64,000 nt of DNA, taken from NCBI GenBank assembly GCA_963849095.1, contig CAWKGA010000010.1, positions 186,001 through 250,000 of the forward strand, in the 5' to 3' direction. The position numbers and the translations under genes were made by a program. Origin of the DNA: JASHUC01 sp963849095 (GTDB taxonomy: Bacteria; Pseudomonadota; Gammaproteobacteria; Steroidobacterales; Steroidobacteraceae). The notes beneath the pieces were generated by a model. The model ran no database searches and was not told where the DNA came from. It saw only the letters and a list, made by a program, of their open reading frames with translations. Within the stretch, counting starts at the first letter, position 1. Every line of letters begins with the position of its first letter. Of this stretch, positions 11,998 to 20,685 are shown piece after piece.

Positions 11998-12369
11998 ATG
12001 CGTGCGTCCCTTCAGCTCGTCCTCGCCGCGATCATGCTGTTCGGCGCTTGCGGATGCCGGATCCTGCACGAGCACGAGGGCCCGACCGCTTACGTCGGCG
12101 ATGCGTCGATCAACGCGCGCGTCGAGATTGCGCTCGCGCAGAGCCCCGCTGTCGCAGCGCAGGAGATCGACGTGCACACCTACCAGGGCACGGTCACCCT
12201 CGACGGAGTGGTGGACAGCGCCGCGATGGCGCGGCGCGCCGAGGAGATCACGCGTGGCACTGCCGGCGTGAGGAGCGTCGACAGCAGACTGCAGGTGGCG
12301 GGCGCCACTCCGCGGCCGAGCGACCCCCAGGGCACCGGGCAGGCGCCGCACCAGGCGTTCCGCGAGTAA
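11998..12369 (+). CDS. BON-domain lipoprotein
   Basis: 123 residues. A short signal sequence ends in LFGACGC, a passable lipobox, so the protein is probably lipidated. One BON domain follows (about 35-100: DASINARVEIALAQ, DVHTYQGTVTLDGVVDSA), then a Pro-rich tail. BON domains bind phospholipid and occur in envelope-stress proteins such as OsmY and DolP. GGGAG precedes the ATG by six bases. It diverges from the L,D-transpeptidase, another envelope gene. Confidence 0.83.
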   Translation: MRASLQLVLAAIMLFGACGCRILHEHEGPTAYVGDASINARVEIALAQSPAVAAQEIDVHTYQGTVTLDGVVDSAAMARRAEEITRGTAGVRSVDSRLQVAGATPRPSDPQGTGQAPHQAFRE

Positions 12370-12406
12370 GCCGCCCCGCATCTCGGTTTGATATGCTCGG
12401 CAGCGC

Positions 12407-13039
12407 GTGCCGCAGCCGAACTTCAACGAGTACCGATCCGCGTCCCGGGTCTCGAGGCCGCCGCGATCGTTCTATGCGCGCCCGGCGCTCGCGGTCGCGC
12501 CCGACCTGCTCGGTCTTCATCTCGTATGCAATGACGGCGGCGTCCTGCGCACGGGACGCATCGTCGAGACCGAGGCGTACATGGGACCCGATGATCTCGC
12601 GGCGCATTCCGCCGGAGGCCGCCGCACGGCACGGACGGAAGTGATGTTCGGCCCGCCGGGGCACGCGTACGTGTACTTCATCTACGGCTTCTGGAACTGC
12701 TTGAACGTCGTGACCTCGCCTGCCGGCGTGCCCCACGCGGTGCTGCTGCGCGCCGTGGAGCCGGTCACCAACATCGCGAGCGCCACGTGGGGACCTGGAC
12801 TGCTGTGCCGGGCCCTGAGCGTCGACCGGACGCTGAACGGGACCGACCTGCGCGGCGATGTGCTGTGGATCGAGCGGCCCCGGCAACGCAGGCGCAACGT
12901 CCGCATCGGCACTGGCCCCCGCATCGGGGTGGAGTATGCCCGCGAGTGGGCTCGGCGACCCTGGCGCTTCTTCGATCGGGACTCCTCCTTTCTCTCGAGC
13001 CTCTCACCGGCGGCGCGCCGGCGCGCCGGGATCGCGTGA
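12407..13039 (+). CDS. DNA-3-methyladenine glycosylase (AAG/MPG type)
   Basis: 210 residues. Family landmarks are ARPALAVAPDLLG, the catalytic region RIVETEAYMGPDDLAAH (with the active-site Glu), GHAYVYFIYGFWNCLNVV and GPRIGVEYA. It excises alkylated purines from DNA as the first step of base-excision repair. The start is a GTG at 12407, 38 bp after the BON lipoprotein stop. The N-terminal 15 residues before the conserved part are not diagnostic, so the exact start is uncertain. Confidence 0.93.
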   Translation: MPQPNFNEYRSASRVSRPPRSFYARPALAVAPDLLGLHLVCNDGGVLRTGRIVETEAYMGPDDLAAHSAGGRRTARTEVMFGPPGHAYVYFIYGFWNCLNVVTSPAGVPHAVLLRAVEPVTNIASATWGPGLLCRALSVDRTLNGTDLRGDVLWIERPRQRRRNVRIGTGPRIGVEYAREWARRPWRFFDRDSSFLSSLSPAARRRAGIA

Positions 13040-13042
13040 ACC

Positions 13043-14140
13043 TTGGATAGGATCGATGTGGCAGTGATCGGCGCGGGTGCGGTCGGTCTTGCGATCGCCC
13101 GGGCACTCGCACGTGACGGGCACGAGGTTCTGGTGCTCGAGGCGGCCGGTACCTTCGGCACCGGGGCGAGCTCGCGCAACAGCGAGGTGATCCACGCCGG
13201 CATCTACTACCCCCCAGGCTCGCTCAAGGCGCGCCTGTGCGTCGAGGGGCGGCTGCGGCTCTACGATTTCTGCGCGCGCTTCGGGATCGCCCACCGGCGC
13301 TGCGGCAAGCTTCTCGTCGCCGCAACCGCGGCGCAGCTCGCGAGGCTCGAGGAGATCGACGCCGCCGCGCGATCGAACGGTGTCGACCTCGCCGCGCTCG
13401 ATCGCGCCGCGGCGCGCTCACTGGAGCCGCAGCTCGCATGCGAGGCCGCCCTGCACTCGCCGCACACGGGGATCCTCGACACGCATGCCTACCTGCTCGC
13501 CCTGCTCGGGCAGGCCGAAGCGCACGGCGCGGCGTGCGCGTACGGCAGCCGCGTCACGCACATGGAGGTCGGAGGCGATGGAGTCTCGATCGCCGTCAAC
13601 GACGGGCCGCCTGCCCTCCTTGCCTCCCTCGTCGTGAACGCGGCCGGCCTCGATGCGCCGGCGCTTGCACGAGCGACGGAGGGCTTTCCGGCGGATCGGA
13701 TTCCGCGCAGCTACCTCGCGAAGGGCAGCTATTTTGCACTCGCCGGCCGCTCACCCTTCGAGCGCCTGATCTATCCCTTGCCGGAGCCCGGCGGCCTCGG
13801 CGTGCATTTGACGCTCGACCTCGCCGGCCGGGCACGCTTCGGGCCGGACGTGCAATGGATCGACGTGCCCGACTACGCAGTTGACCCGCAGCGCGCCGCA
13901 GCCTTCTACCCGGCCATCCGCAGCTATTGGCCCGCGCTCCCGGACGGCGCCCTGCAGCCCGCCTATGCCGGCATCCGGTCGAAGATCTGCGCGCCGGGCG
14001 AGCCGGCGGCCGACTTTCGCATCGACGGCCCGGAGGCGCACGGCGCCCCCATGGTCCATCTCTTCGGTATCGAGTCCCCGGGCCTCACCGCATCGCTCGC
14101 GATCGCCGAGCACGTGGCCGAAATGCTGCGCCGCCTGTAA
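13043..14140 (+). CDS. lhgO: FAD-dependent oxidoreductase, L-2-hydroxyglutarate oxidase-like (DAO family)
   Basis: 365 residues. The N-terminal FAD-binding GAGAVG motif is at 10-15, then SSRNSEVIHAGIYYPPGSLKA, which is characteristic of the LhgO/L2HGDH branch. The C-terminal end has GIESPGLTASLAI, also typical. It would oxidise L-2-hydroxyglutarate (or a related hydroxy acid) to the 2-oxo acid and pass electrons to the quinone pool or oxygen. The start is a TTG three bases after the glycosylase stop, placing the dinucleotide motif at the usual distance. It is probably cotranscribed with the glycosylase. Substrate assignment is by family resemblance only. Confidence 0.85.
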   Translation: MDRIDVAVIGAGAVGLAIARALARDGHEVLVLEAAGTFGTGASSRNSEVIHAGIYYPPGSLKARLCVEGRLRLYDFCARFGIAHRRCGKLLVAATAAQLARLEEIDAAARSNGVDLAALDRAAARSLEPQLACEAALHSPHTGILDTHAYLLALLGQAEAHGAACAYGSRVTHMEVGGDGVSIAVNDGPPALLASLVVNAAGLDAPALARATEGFPADRIPRSYLAKGSYFALAGRSPFERLIYPLPEPGGLGVHLTLDLAGRARFGPDVQWIDVPDYAVDPQRAAAFYPAIRSYWPALPDGALQPAYAGIRSKICAPGEPAADFRIDGPEAHGAPMVHLFGIESPGLTASLAIAEHVAEMLRRL

Positions 14141-14165
14141 CGCGAGTCGCCCGTAGACCCGCACA

Positions 14166-14252
14166 GAGGGTGGGAGATACCTCGGCGCCACGCTGTTCGC
14201 GCCCCTCCGGGGCGCTCTTGATCAGCGCGGCGCCGAGGTATCTCCCACCCTC
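14166..14252. repeat. Long near-perfect inverted repeat between convergent genes
   Basis: Arms at 14166-14189 and 14229-14252 are exact 24-base reverse complements. Inside them, 14191-14195 pairs with 14223-14227, and a smaller GCGCCCC/GGGGCGC hairpin closes around TCC. Together this could fold as an extended hairpin of about 87 nt. It lies between the convergent FAD oxidoreductase and cysNC genes, where a bidirectional terminator would be useful, but there is no T-run on either side. A REP- or MITE-like element is the alternative. Confidence 0.75.
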
Positions 14253-14284
14253 CCCGCGCGGCTTTGAACGGCGGCAGTGCCCGC

Positions 14285-16199
14285 TCAGACGATGATCTGT
14301 CTCGCCATGAGCTCGGCGACGATGCGCTTCGCCCACTCTTCCGCCGTCGTGTCGCGGGTGGAGACCACGAGCTCCGGGCGCTCCGGAGCCTCGTACGGGG
14401 AATCGATGCCGGTGAAGTTCTTGATCTTGCCGGCCTTGGCGCGCGCGTAGAGACCCTTCGGGTCGCGCCGCATGCATTCCTCGAGCGGCGTGTCGACGAA
14501 GATCTCGATGAACTCGCCCTCCGCGACGAGCTCGCGCACCATGCGCCGCTCGGCGCGGAACGGCGAGATGAACGAGCAGAGCACGATGAGCGCCGGCATC
14601 GACGAAGAGCCGCGCCACCTCGCCCACGCGGCGGATGTTCTCGACGCGGTCCGCGTCGGTGAAGCCGAGGTCGCGATTCAAGCCGTGGCGGACGTTGTCG
14701 CCGTCGAGCAAGTAGGTGTGCGCGCCGTGCGCGTGCAGCTCCTGCTCGACGAGATTGGCGATGGTCGATTTGCCGGAGCCGGAGAGCCCGGTGAACCACA
14801 GGATCGCCGGCTGGTGGCCGTTGCGCCGCACGCGGGTGCCGCTTGTCGATCGAGCAGCGCCTGGCGGTGGATGTTGGTCGCGCGGCGCAAGCCCGAAGGT
14901 GATCATGCCGGCGCCGGCGGTCGCGTTGGTGAAGCGGTCGATCAGGATGAAGCGCGCCGGTCTCGCGATTCTCGGCGTACGGGTCGAAGGCGACGGGCGT
15001 CGCCGTCGAGAGGTTGCAGAGCCCGATCTCGTTCAGAGCGAGCGTCTTCGCCGCGATGTGCTCGAGAGTGTTGACGTCGATCTTGTGCTTGAGCGTCGTC
15101 ACGCGGGCGGGGACGTACTTCGTGCCGATGCGCATGAGATAGGAGCGGCCGGGAAGCATCGGCTCCTCGGCCATCCACAGCACGTGCGCGGCGAACTGAT
15201 CGACGACCTCCGGGCGCGCATCGGCGCGCGCGAGCACATCGCCGCGCGCGATATCGATCTCGTCTGCCAGCACGAGCGTCACGGCCTCGCCGGCACGCGC
15301 CTCGCGTCAGATCGCCGTCCGCCGTGACGATGCGCGCGAGACGACCGACTCCCGGCCGGAGGCGGCGACCACGACGCGATCGCCCGACTGCGATCGAGCC
15401 CGACGCCACGGTGCCGGAGAAGCCGCGGAAATCGAGGTCCGGGCGGTTGACCCATTGCACGGGGAAGCGGAACGGCTCGCTCCTCGAGGACTCGATCGGC
15501 ATCGATCGACCTCCAGGTGCTCGAGCAGCGTCGGCCCGTCGTACCAGCTCATGCGGCCGCGAGCGCAGCGTGACGTTGTCGCCGTAGCGCGCCGAGATCG
15601 GAATCGGCGTGATCGGAGGCGAAGCCGAGCGTCCTGGCGAAGACCGAGATAGTCGCCCGACGATGTGGTGGAAGCGCTCTGCCGGAGAAGTCGACCAGGT
15701 CGATCTTGTTGACGGCGAGCGCGACGTGGCGGATGCCGAGCAGCGAGCAGATGTAGCTGTGGCGGCGGGTCTGGGTGAGCACGCCCTTGCGCGCATCGAT
15801 CAGGATGACCGCCGCCTCGCGAGTTGGAGGCGCCGGTGGCCATGTTGCGCGTGTACTGCTCGTGGCCCGGGCGTGTCGGCGACGATGAAGACGCGCCGCG
15901 GTGTCGTGAAGAACCGGTAGGCCACATCGATGGTGATGCCCTGCTCGCGCTCGGCCTCGAGGCCGTCGACGAGCAGCGCGAGATCGATGTCGTCCCCGGT
16001 CGTGCCGTGCTTGCGGCTGTCGCGGCTGCAGCGCCGCGAGCTGGTCGTCCAGGATGAGCTTGGTATCGTAGAGCAGCCGGCCGATGAGCGTCGATTTGCC
16101 GTCGTCCACCGAGCCGCAGGTCAGGAAGCGAAGCAGGCTCTTCGCGGGGCCCCGCGAACCCGCGCTCACCGCGACCTCGCTCGGCAGCTCGCCCGTCAT
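14285..16199 (-). pseudogene. cysNC: Bifunctional sulfate adenylyltransferase subunit 1 / adenylylsulfate kinase (CysNC), multiply frameshifted in this sequence
   Basis: Pieces of one CysN-CysC fusion of normal total length (about 638 codons) spread over all three minus-strand frames. The start MTGELPSEV at 16199 overlaps the cysD stop as TGATG. The GTPase part has GSVDDGKSTLIGRL, DTPGHEQYTRNM and NKIDLVDF; the APS-kinase part has GLSGSGKST and ends in ELMARQIIV. It makes PAPS from sulfate and two nucleotide triphosphates together with CysD. I count well over a dozen single-base shifts, for example near 16032, 15869, 15825, 15685, 15657, 15640, 15620, 15550, 15503, 15381, 15305, 14955, 14890 and 14593. 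Nearly all are one extra G or C. Conserved residues survive on both sides of each shift and no in-frame stop is needed, so sequence errors are likelier than gene decay. Confidence 0.85.
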
Positions 16200-17103
16200 C
16201 AGAAGTATCCCTCGCGCTTCTTCTTCTCCATCGAGGCGGCCTCGTCGCCGTCGATCAGGCGGCCCGAGCGCTCGGAGGTGCGCGCGGTGAGCATCTCCTC
16301 GATGATGTCGTCGAGCGTCGCCGCCGTGCTCTCGATCGCCGCGGACAGCGGATAGCAGCCGAGGGAGCGGAAGCGCACCATCCGCATCTGCTCGACGCTC
16401 GCCGGGCTCGAGCGGCATGCGGTCGTCATCGCGCATGATGAGGAGCCCGTCGCGCTCGACGACCGGGCGCGGCGCGGCGAAGTAGAGCGGCACCACCGGA
16501 ATATCCTCCGCGCGCGTGTACTGCCAGATGTCGAGCTCGGTCCAGTTGGAGAGCGGGAATACCCGGATGGTCTCGCCCTTGTTGATGCGCGTGTTGTAGA
16601 GCCGCCAGAGCTCCGGCCGCTGGTTGCGCGGGTCCCAGACGTGGCCCGGCGGAGCGGAAGGAGAAGATCCGCTCCTTGGCGCGGCTCTTCTCCTCGTCGC
16701 GCCGCGCGCCGCCGAAGGCCGCATCGAACCCCACTTGTCGAGCGCCTGCTTCAGCGCCTCGGTCTTCATGACCTGAGTGTGCAGCTGCGAGCCGGAGGTG
16801 ATCGGATTGATGCCGCGCGCGCGGCCCTCGGCGTTGGTGTGGACGAGGAGCTTGCACGCCGTAGCGCGTCGGCGATCATGTCGCGGTGGCGGATCATGTC
16901 GCGGAACTTCCAGCTCGGTATCGACGTGCAGCAGCGGGAACGGCGGCTTCGAGGGGTAGAACGCCTTCAGCGCAAGGTGCAGCATCACGCCCGAGTCCTT
17001 GCCGATCGAATAGAGCATCACCGGCTTCGCGAACTCGGCCGCGACCTCGCGCATGATCTCGATCGACTCGGCCTCGAGCCGCTTGAGGTGTTGCGACGAG
17101 CAT
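16199..17103 (-). pseudogene. cysD: Sulfate adenylyltransferase subunit 2 (CysD), multiply frameshifted in this sequence
   Basis: Length matches CysD (about 301 codons). Recognisable blocks are HLKRLEAESIEIMREVAAEF, PVMLYSIGKDSGVMLHLALKAF (PP-loop), LLVHTNAEGRARGINP, the basic RRDEEKSRAKERIFSFR segment, WDPRNQRPELW, FPLSNWTELDIW, and RMVRFRSLGCYPL through to REGYF. These lie in different frames, with single-base shifts near 17098, 16914, 16858, 16732 (a G homopolymer), 16643 and 16400. Some compensate each other, so a long open frame survives by chance. With CysN it forms the ATP sulfurylase that activates sulfate to APS. The likely start is ATG 17103, eleven bases after the cysQ stop. Confidence 0.85.
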
Positions 17104-17113
17104 ACTCGCGCCC

Positions 17114-17918
17114 TTAGGCTGCGATCGGCCGGGGCGCGAGCGAGCCGCTCGCGATGAACCAGGGATTGCGGAAGTGCGGCTTGCCGTACCGCAGAGGCTC
17201 GCCGTCCGGCGCAACCACGGAGCCGCCGGCGGCCGAGGAGCACCGCGTGCCCGGCCGCCGTGTCCCACTCCATCGTCGGGCCGAGCCGCGGGTAGAGGTC
17301 CGCCTTCCCCTCCGCGACGAGACAGAACTTGAGCGAGGAGCCGACGGAGACTCGCTCCGCGATGGCGTAGCGGGCGAGATATCCGTCCGTCTCGGGCGTC
17401 GCGTGAGAGCGCGATGCGACGGCGGTGATGCCTCCTTCCGGCGCGGGCCTCACGCGAATCGGCTCGCGGCCCGCGGCCTCACCGGTGTACGGGACCTGCT
17501 CGCTGCGAAACGCCGCCCCTGCGGCGGCATTGGCGGCAAACAGCCGGCCCTGCGCGGGCGCATAGACCACGCCCAGCACGGGCGCTCCGCGGCGGACGAG
17601 CGCAATGTTGACGGTATACTCGCCGCGCCCGGCGATGAACTCCTTGGTCCCATCGAGGGGATCCACCAGGAAGAACTCGCTGGCCACGGCAGGAACTCGG
17701 CCCGCCGCGACCTCCTCCTCGGCGACGACGGGCGTTGCGCGCGCGCATCGCGCGAGCCGCTCCAGAATGATGGCCTCCGCCGCGTTATCCGCGTCGGTCA
17801 CCGGCGAGGAGTCCGCTTTGCGGCGGACATCCAACCCGCGCTCATAGACGGCCCGTATGGCGCGGCCGGCTTCCACCGCGGCGCCGATCATGGATTCGAG
17901 AAGCTCGCTATCAGACAT
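17114..17918 (-). CDS. cysQ: 3'(2'),5'-bisphosphate nucleotidase CysQ, one frameshift near the 3' end
   Basis: About 267 residues once one extra base near 17234 is removed. The inositol-monophosphatase fold shows SPVTDADNAAEAII, VAEEEV, DPLDGTKEFI (metal-binding Asp residues) and MEWDTAAGHAVLL. Downstream of the frameshift the expected tail (APDGEPLRYGKPHFRNPWFI, ending in a TAA at 17114-17116) is in the next frame. It hydrolyses PAP, the by-product of PAPS use, which fits its place at the head of the cysD-cysNC unit. The start is ATG 17918; the open frame continues upstream without homology. The extra base belongs to the same error-prone stretch as cysD and cysNC. Confidence 0.9.
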
Positions 17919-18373
17919 GCATGTGCAACCTTGATTGGAAGTGTACACGCGCAAGTGTCGCAGCCGCTGTGGGCGAGGTCGCACGGACAAGACTTCTTGG
18001 CAATGAGCATATGACGGGCTCGGGCGTCGCACTTCGGCCGCCGCAAAACCCGCGGCCGAGGCGCAGGCGGCGGGCCGGCGCACGAACGGTCTCTTGATCT
18101 TAAATAATTCACGTATCTACAATAAGTTAAGATAATTACCTGTTCTCGTTTCTCGATCGGGAGAATGGGCCGGCAGGCACGGGGGCTGCGAAGGGGGAAC
18201 GGGAGGTTGCGGGCAAGGTCCAAGCTAGGGGACGCCGCTTTGTAACTCTTTATAGATTCAACCTATTTCAGTCGACGCGCTTCGCAGTCCGGGTCAACGT
18301 TGATGAAGGTGGCGCGTTGGGCGACTATCCTCGACGTGAGATGCGGGGTGTGAGGAGCGGGAGATCAACAGGC
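17919..18373. promoter_or_regulatory. AT-rich divergent intergenic region upstream of cysQ-cysD-cysNC
   Basis: 455 bases without a gene, between divergent cysQ and an exported lipoprotein gene. The part 18095-18145 is strikingly AT-rich for this genome and holds a near direct repeat: TTAAATAATT at 18100-18109 and TTAAGATAATT at 18127-18137. A second AT-rich patch lies at 18240-18270. A perfect palindrome TCAACGTTGA sits at 18294-18303. Divergent promoters and a regulator site for sulfur control (CysB-like regulators bind AT-rich DNA) are plausible. No confident -35/-10 pair was found. Confidence 0.45.
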
Positions 18374-18955
18374 ATGGAAATTTCGTACAACTCGATCGGT
18401 AGAACGTGGCGTACGGTCCGCAGAGCAGCGCTCGCGCGCTCGGCTCGCATCGCGGCGGTGGCGCTCGCGGCCGGATCGCTCTGCGCGTGTGTGGCGCCGC
18501 CGCCTCCGCGGCCGCCGCCGCCGCCCGTCAATACGACGGTGTACGCGTATCCTTTGCACGGGCAGAGCGCGGATCAGCTCGACCGTGACCAGTACGAGTG
18601 CTACATCTGGGCGAAGCAGCAGACCGGCTTCGATCCCAGCGCTCCCAACTTGCCGCCCGAGGCGCGGGTGCGCATTGCGGGACCTCCGCCGGGAACCGAT
18701 ACCGCGGTGGGAGCCGTCACGGGCGCGGCGATCGGCGCCGCCATCGCTCCCCCGTGGCAGCGCGGCTTCGGCGCCCTTTTCGGCGCGCTGATCGGCGGGG
18801 CGATCGGCTCCAACGCGGATGCGGCCAACGCGCAGCGGAACGCGCAGGTGGCGAGCTACACCGATGCCCAGATCGCGCAGATCGACCACGAAGCCGCAAG
18901 CTATCGGCGGGCCTTGAGCGCATGCCTCGAGGGCCGCGGTTACAGTGTACACTGA
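18374..18955 (+). CDS. Exported glycine-zipper lipoprotein with Cys-rich C-terminal motif
   Basis: 193 residues. An N-terminal signal (about 15-38) ends in LCAC, a lipobox-like site, followed by a polyproline stretch. Then comes YPLHGQSADQLDRDQYEC with QQTGFDP, a glycine zipper (about 115-152: GAVTGAAIGAAIAPP, GALIGGAIGS) that could insert in or lie along a membrane, and a final ALSACLEGRGYSV. Two Cys residues (in QYEC and SACL) could pair. The next gene carries the same QYEC/QTGFDP and ACLxGRGY blocks. Upstream in-frame Met codons exist; ATG 18374 best places the signal peptide. Function unknown; probably outer-membrane or periplasmic. Confidence 0.78.
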   Translation: MEISYNSIGRTWRTVRRAALARSARIAAVALAAGSLCACVAPPPPRPPPPPVNTTVYAYPLHGQSADQLDRDQYECYIWAKQQTGFDPSAPNLPPEARVRIAGPPPGTDTAVGAVTGAAIGAAIAPPWQRGFGALFGALIGGAIGSNADAANAQRNAQVASYTDAQIAQIDHEAASYRRALSACLEGRGYSVH

Positions 18956-18978
18956 GGTCGTGAGGAGTCATTGACACC

Positions 18979-19701
18979 ATGAGACGGGTTGCAATCACGC
19001 GTTCGCGAGCTGCGCTGCTCCTCGCGCTCTGTGGCGGGCTCGTGGCCGCCGCGGCGCAGGCACAGGACCAACACTTCGACCGCGGGGACCGCGGGCACGC
19101 GCACGCCGATGTCGGACGCCAGCACGTCGATACGCGCTTCCACAACAATCACGCGTATCTCAACCGCGGCGTCGTTGTACATGCGCTCCCGGCCCAGCAC
19201 TACGACGTGGTGTTCGGCGGCGGGCATTTCTTCTTCGCGGGCGGCGTCTGGTATGCCCCGCGCGGAGGGCTTTTCGTCGTCGTCGCACCGCCGTTCGGTG
19301 TGTTCGTGCCCGTGCTGCCGCCGTTCTACTCGACCATCTGGGTTGCAGGCGCCCCTTACTACTACGCGGACGACGTGTACTACGTCTACCGAGGGCCCGT
19401 GAGCGGGTATGAGGTGGTGGCCCCGCCGCCGGAGCAACAGGTCGCGGACGCTCCGCCACCGCCCGGACCGGGCCCGGCGCCGGCGAGCCATGAGCTCTAC
19501 ATCTATCCCAGAAACGGCCAGAGCCCCGATCAGCAGGCGAAGGATCAGTACGAGTGCCACACCTGGGCATCGAGCCAGACCGGCTTCGATCCGACGGCCC
19601 CGGGTGGAGGCGTGCCGCCGCAGCAAACCGCCAGCAAGCGCGCGGACTACGATCGTGCGATGGGCGCTTGCCTCGACGGTCGCGGCTACACCGTGAGGTA
19701 G
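18979..19701 (+). CDS. Exported protein with DUF6515-like core and the same Cys-rich C-terminal motif
   Basis: 240 residues. A cleavable signal peptide (about 1-28, AAAAQAQ) leads to a His-rich segment, then an aromatic and Gly/Pro/Val-rich core (about 75-140: GGVWYAPRGGLFVVVAPP, repeated Tyr) resembling DUF6515 proteins. The tail repeats the neighbour's pattern: YPRNGQSPDQQAKDQYEC, SSQTGFDP and MGACLDGRGYTV. ATG 18979 follows a GAGGAG 12-14 bases upstream and lies 23 bp after the previous stop, so the pair is probably cotranscribed. Envelope location is inferred from the signal; function unknown. Confidence 0.78.
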   Translation: MRRVAITRSRAALLLALCGGLVAAAAQAQDQHFDRGDRGHAHADVGRQHVDTRFHNNHAYLNRGVVVHALPAQHYDVVFGGGHFFFAGGVWYAPRGGLFVVVAPPFGVFVPVLPPFYSTIWVAGAPYYYADDVYYVYRGPVSGYEVVAPPPEQQVADAPPPPGPGPAPASHELYIYPRNGQSPDQQAKDQYECHTWASSQTGFDPTAPGGGVPPQQTASKRADYDRAMGACLDGRGYTVR

Positions 19702-19721
19702 GCTTCGCCGCCTCGCCCGAC

Positions 19722-20612
19722 CTAGCGCGGCCTCACTCCGCTTTCGCGGAGGATTCGCGGTACGTGCGCCTCCCAACCGAGCGCCATGACGTGGACGCCG
19801 CTGCACACGCCCCGCAGGCGTCGGATCAGCTCCACGGCGATGTCGATTCCAGCTTGCTCCTCGCGCTCACGTGAGGCGGCTTCCTGCATCATCTTCAGCA
19901 GCTCGTCGGGGACCCGGATGCCCGGCACGTTTGCGTTGAGCCAGCCTGCCATCTTGGCTGACTTCAGTGGAATGATTCCGGCGAGGAGCGCCACGTCCCC
20001 GAGGCCCGCCGCGGCGGCGAATCGCTCGACCGCCGACACATCGAATACCGCCTGAGTCTGCAGAAACCGCGCGCCGGCGTCGATCTTGCGGCGCGTGTTG
20101 TCCGCTTCCCGTGCGAGGTCCTCGGCGCCGGGATTCGCCGTGGCGCCGATGAAGAGCCGCGGTGAGCCCTTCAGCTCGTTGCCCGCGAGGTCGTGGCCAC
20201 CGGCGAGTCCGCGCGCCGCGGCGAGGAGCTCCACGGTCGTCAAGTCGAAGACCGGTTTCGCGTCGGGATGATCACCGTTCTTCGGCGAGTCTCCGGTCAT
20301 GAAGACGAAGTTGCCGATACCGAGCGCCGCCGCCCCGAGCAGATCCGCCTGCACGGCAATGCGGTTGCGGTCGCGCGCCGTGATCTGCACGATCGGCTCG
20401 ACGCCCCGCTCGATGAGCAGGCGGCCGACGGATTTCGGCTCGATCGCCATGCGCGCGCGCGGCGATTCGGTGAGATTCACGGCGTCAACGCAGGGCTTCA
20501 GCAGCTCTGCCTTGGCGAACACGTCCGTCAAGTCGATTCCCTTCGGGGGCGTGAGCTCCGTCGTGACCGCGAAATCTCCGGAGCGCAGCTTCTCCTCGAG
20601 TCGATTCGTCAT
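19722..20612 (-). CDS. Methylenetetrahydrofolate reductase family protein
   Basis: 296 residues, TIM-barrel MTHFR family. Landmarks are TTELTPPKG near the N-terminus, AVNLTESPRARM, ITARDRN, FMTGDSP and a late GVHVMALGWE. It would interconvert 5,10-methylene- and 5-methyl-tetrahydrofolate. It diverges from the FO synthase gene with only 73 bp between the starts, so it may be co-regulated with F420 synthesis. The sequence is not an ordinary E. coli MetF; which electron donor it uses (NADH, FADH2 or F420H2) cannot be told from sequence. Confidence 0.8.
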   Translation of the reverse strand: MTNRLEEKLRSGDFAVTTELTPPKGIDLTDVFAKAELLKPCVDAVNLTESPRARMAIEPKSVGRLLIERGVEPIVQITARDRNRIAVQADLLGAAALGIGNFVFMTGDSPKNGDHPDAKPVFDLTTVELLAAARGLAGGHDLAGNELKGSPRLFIGATANPGAEDLAREADNTRRKIDAGARFLQTQAVFDVSAVERFAAAAGLGDVALLAGIIPLKSAKMAGWLNANVPGIRVPDELLKMMQEAASREREEQAGIDIAVELIRRLRGVCSGVHVMALGWEAHVPRILRESGVRPR

Positions 20613-20685
20613 GGGGAAGTGCTCTCTCGCTCGCCTTTAGCCGTAGAATTCGTGGCCCAACGAATATTGCCACCGAGATCCTCGC

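Noticed and set aside
15549..18083. 844-residue frame reading as a CysQ-CysD-CysN fusion
   Set aside because: It is stitched from three genes by compensating frameshifts; several stretches within it are out-of-frame noise, and the three genes have separate starts and stops.
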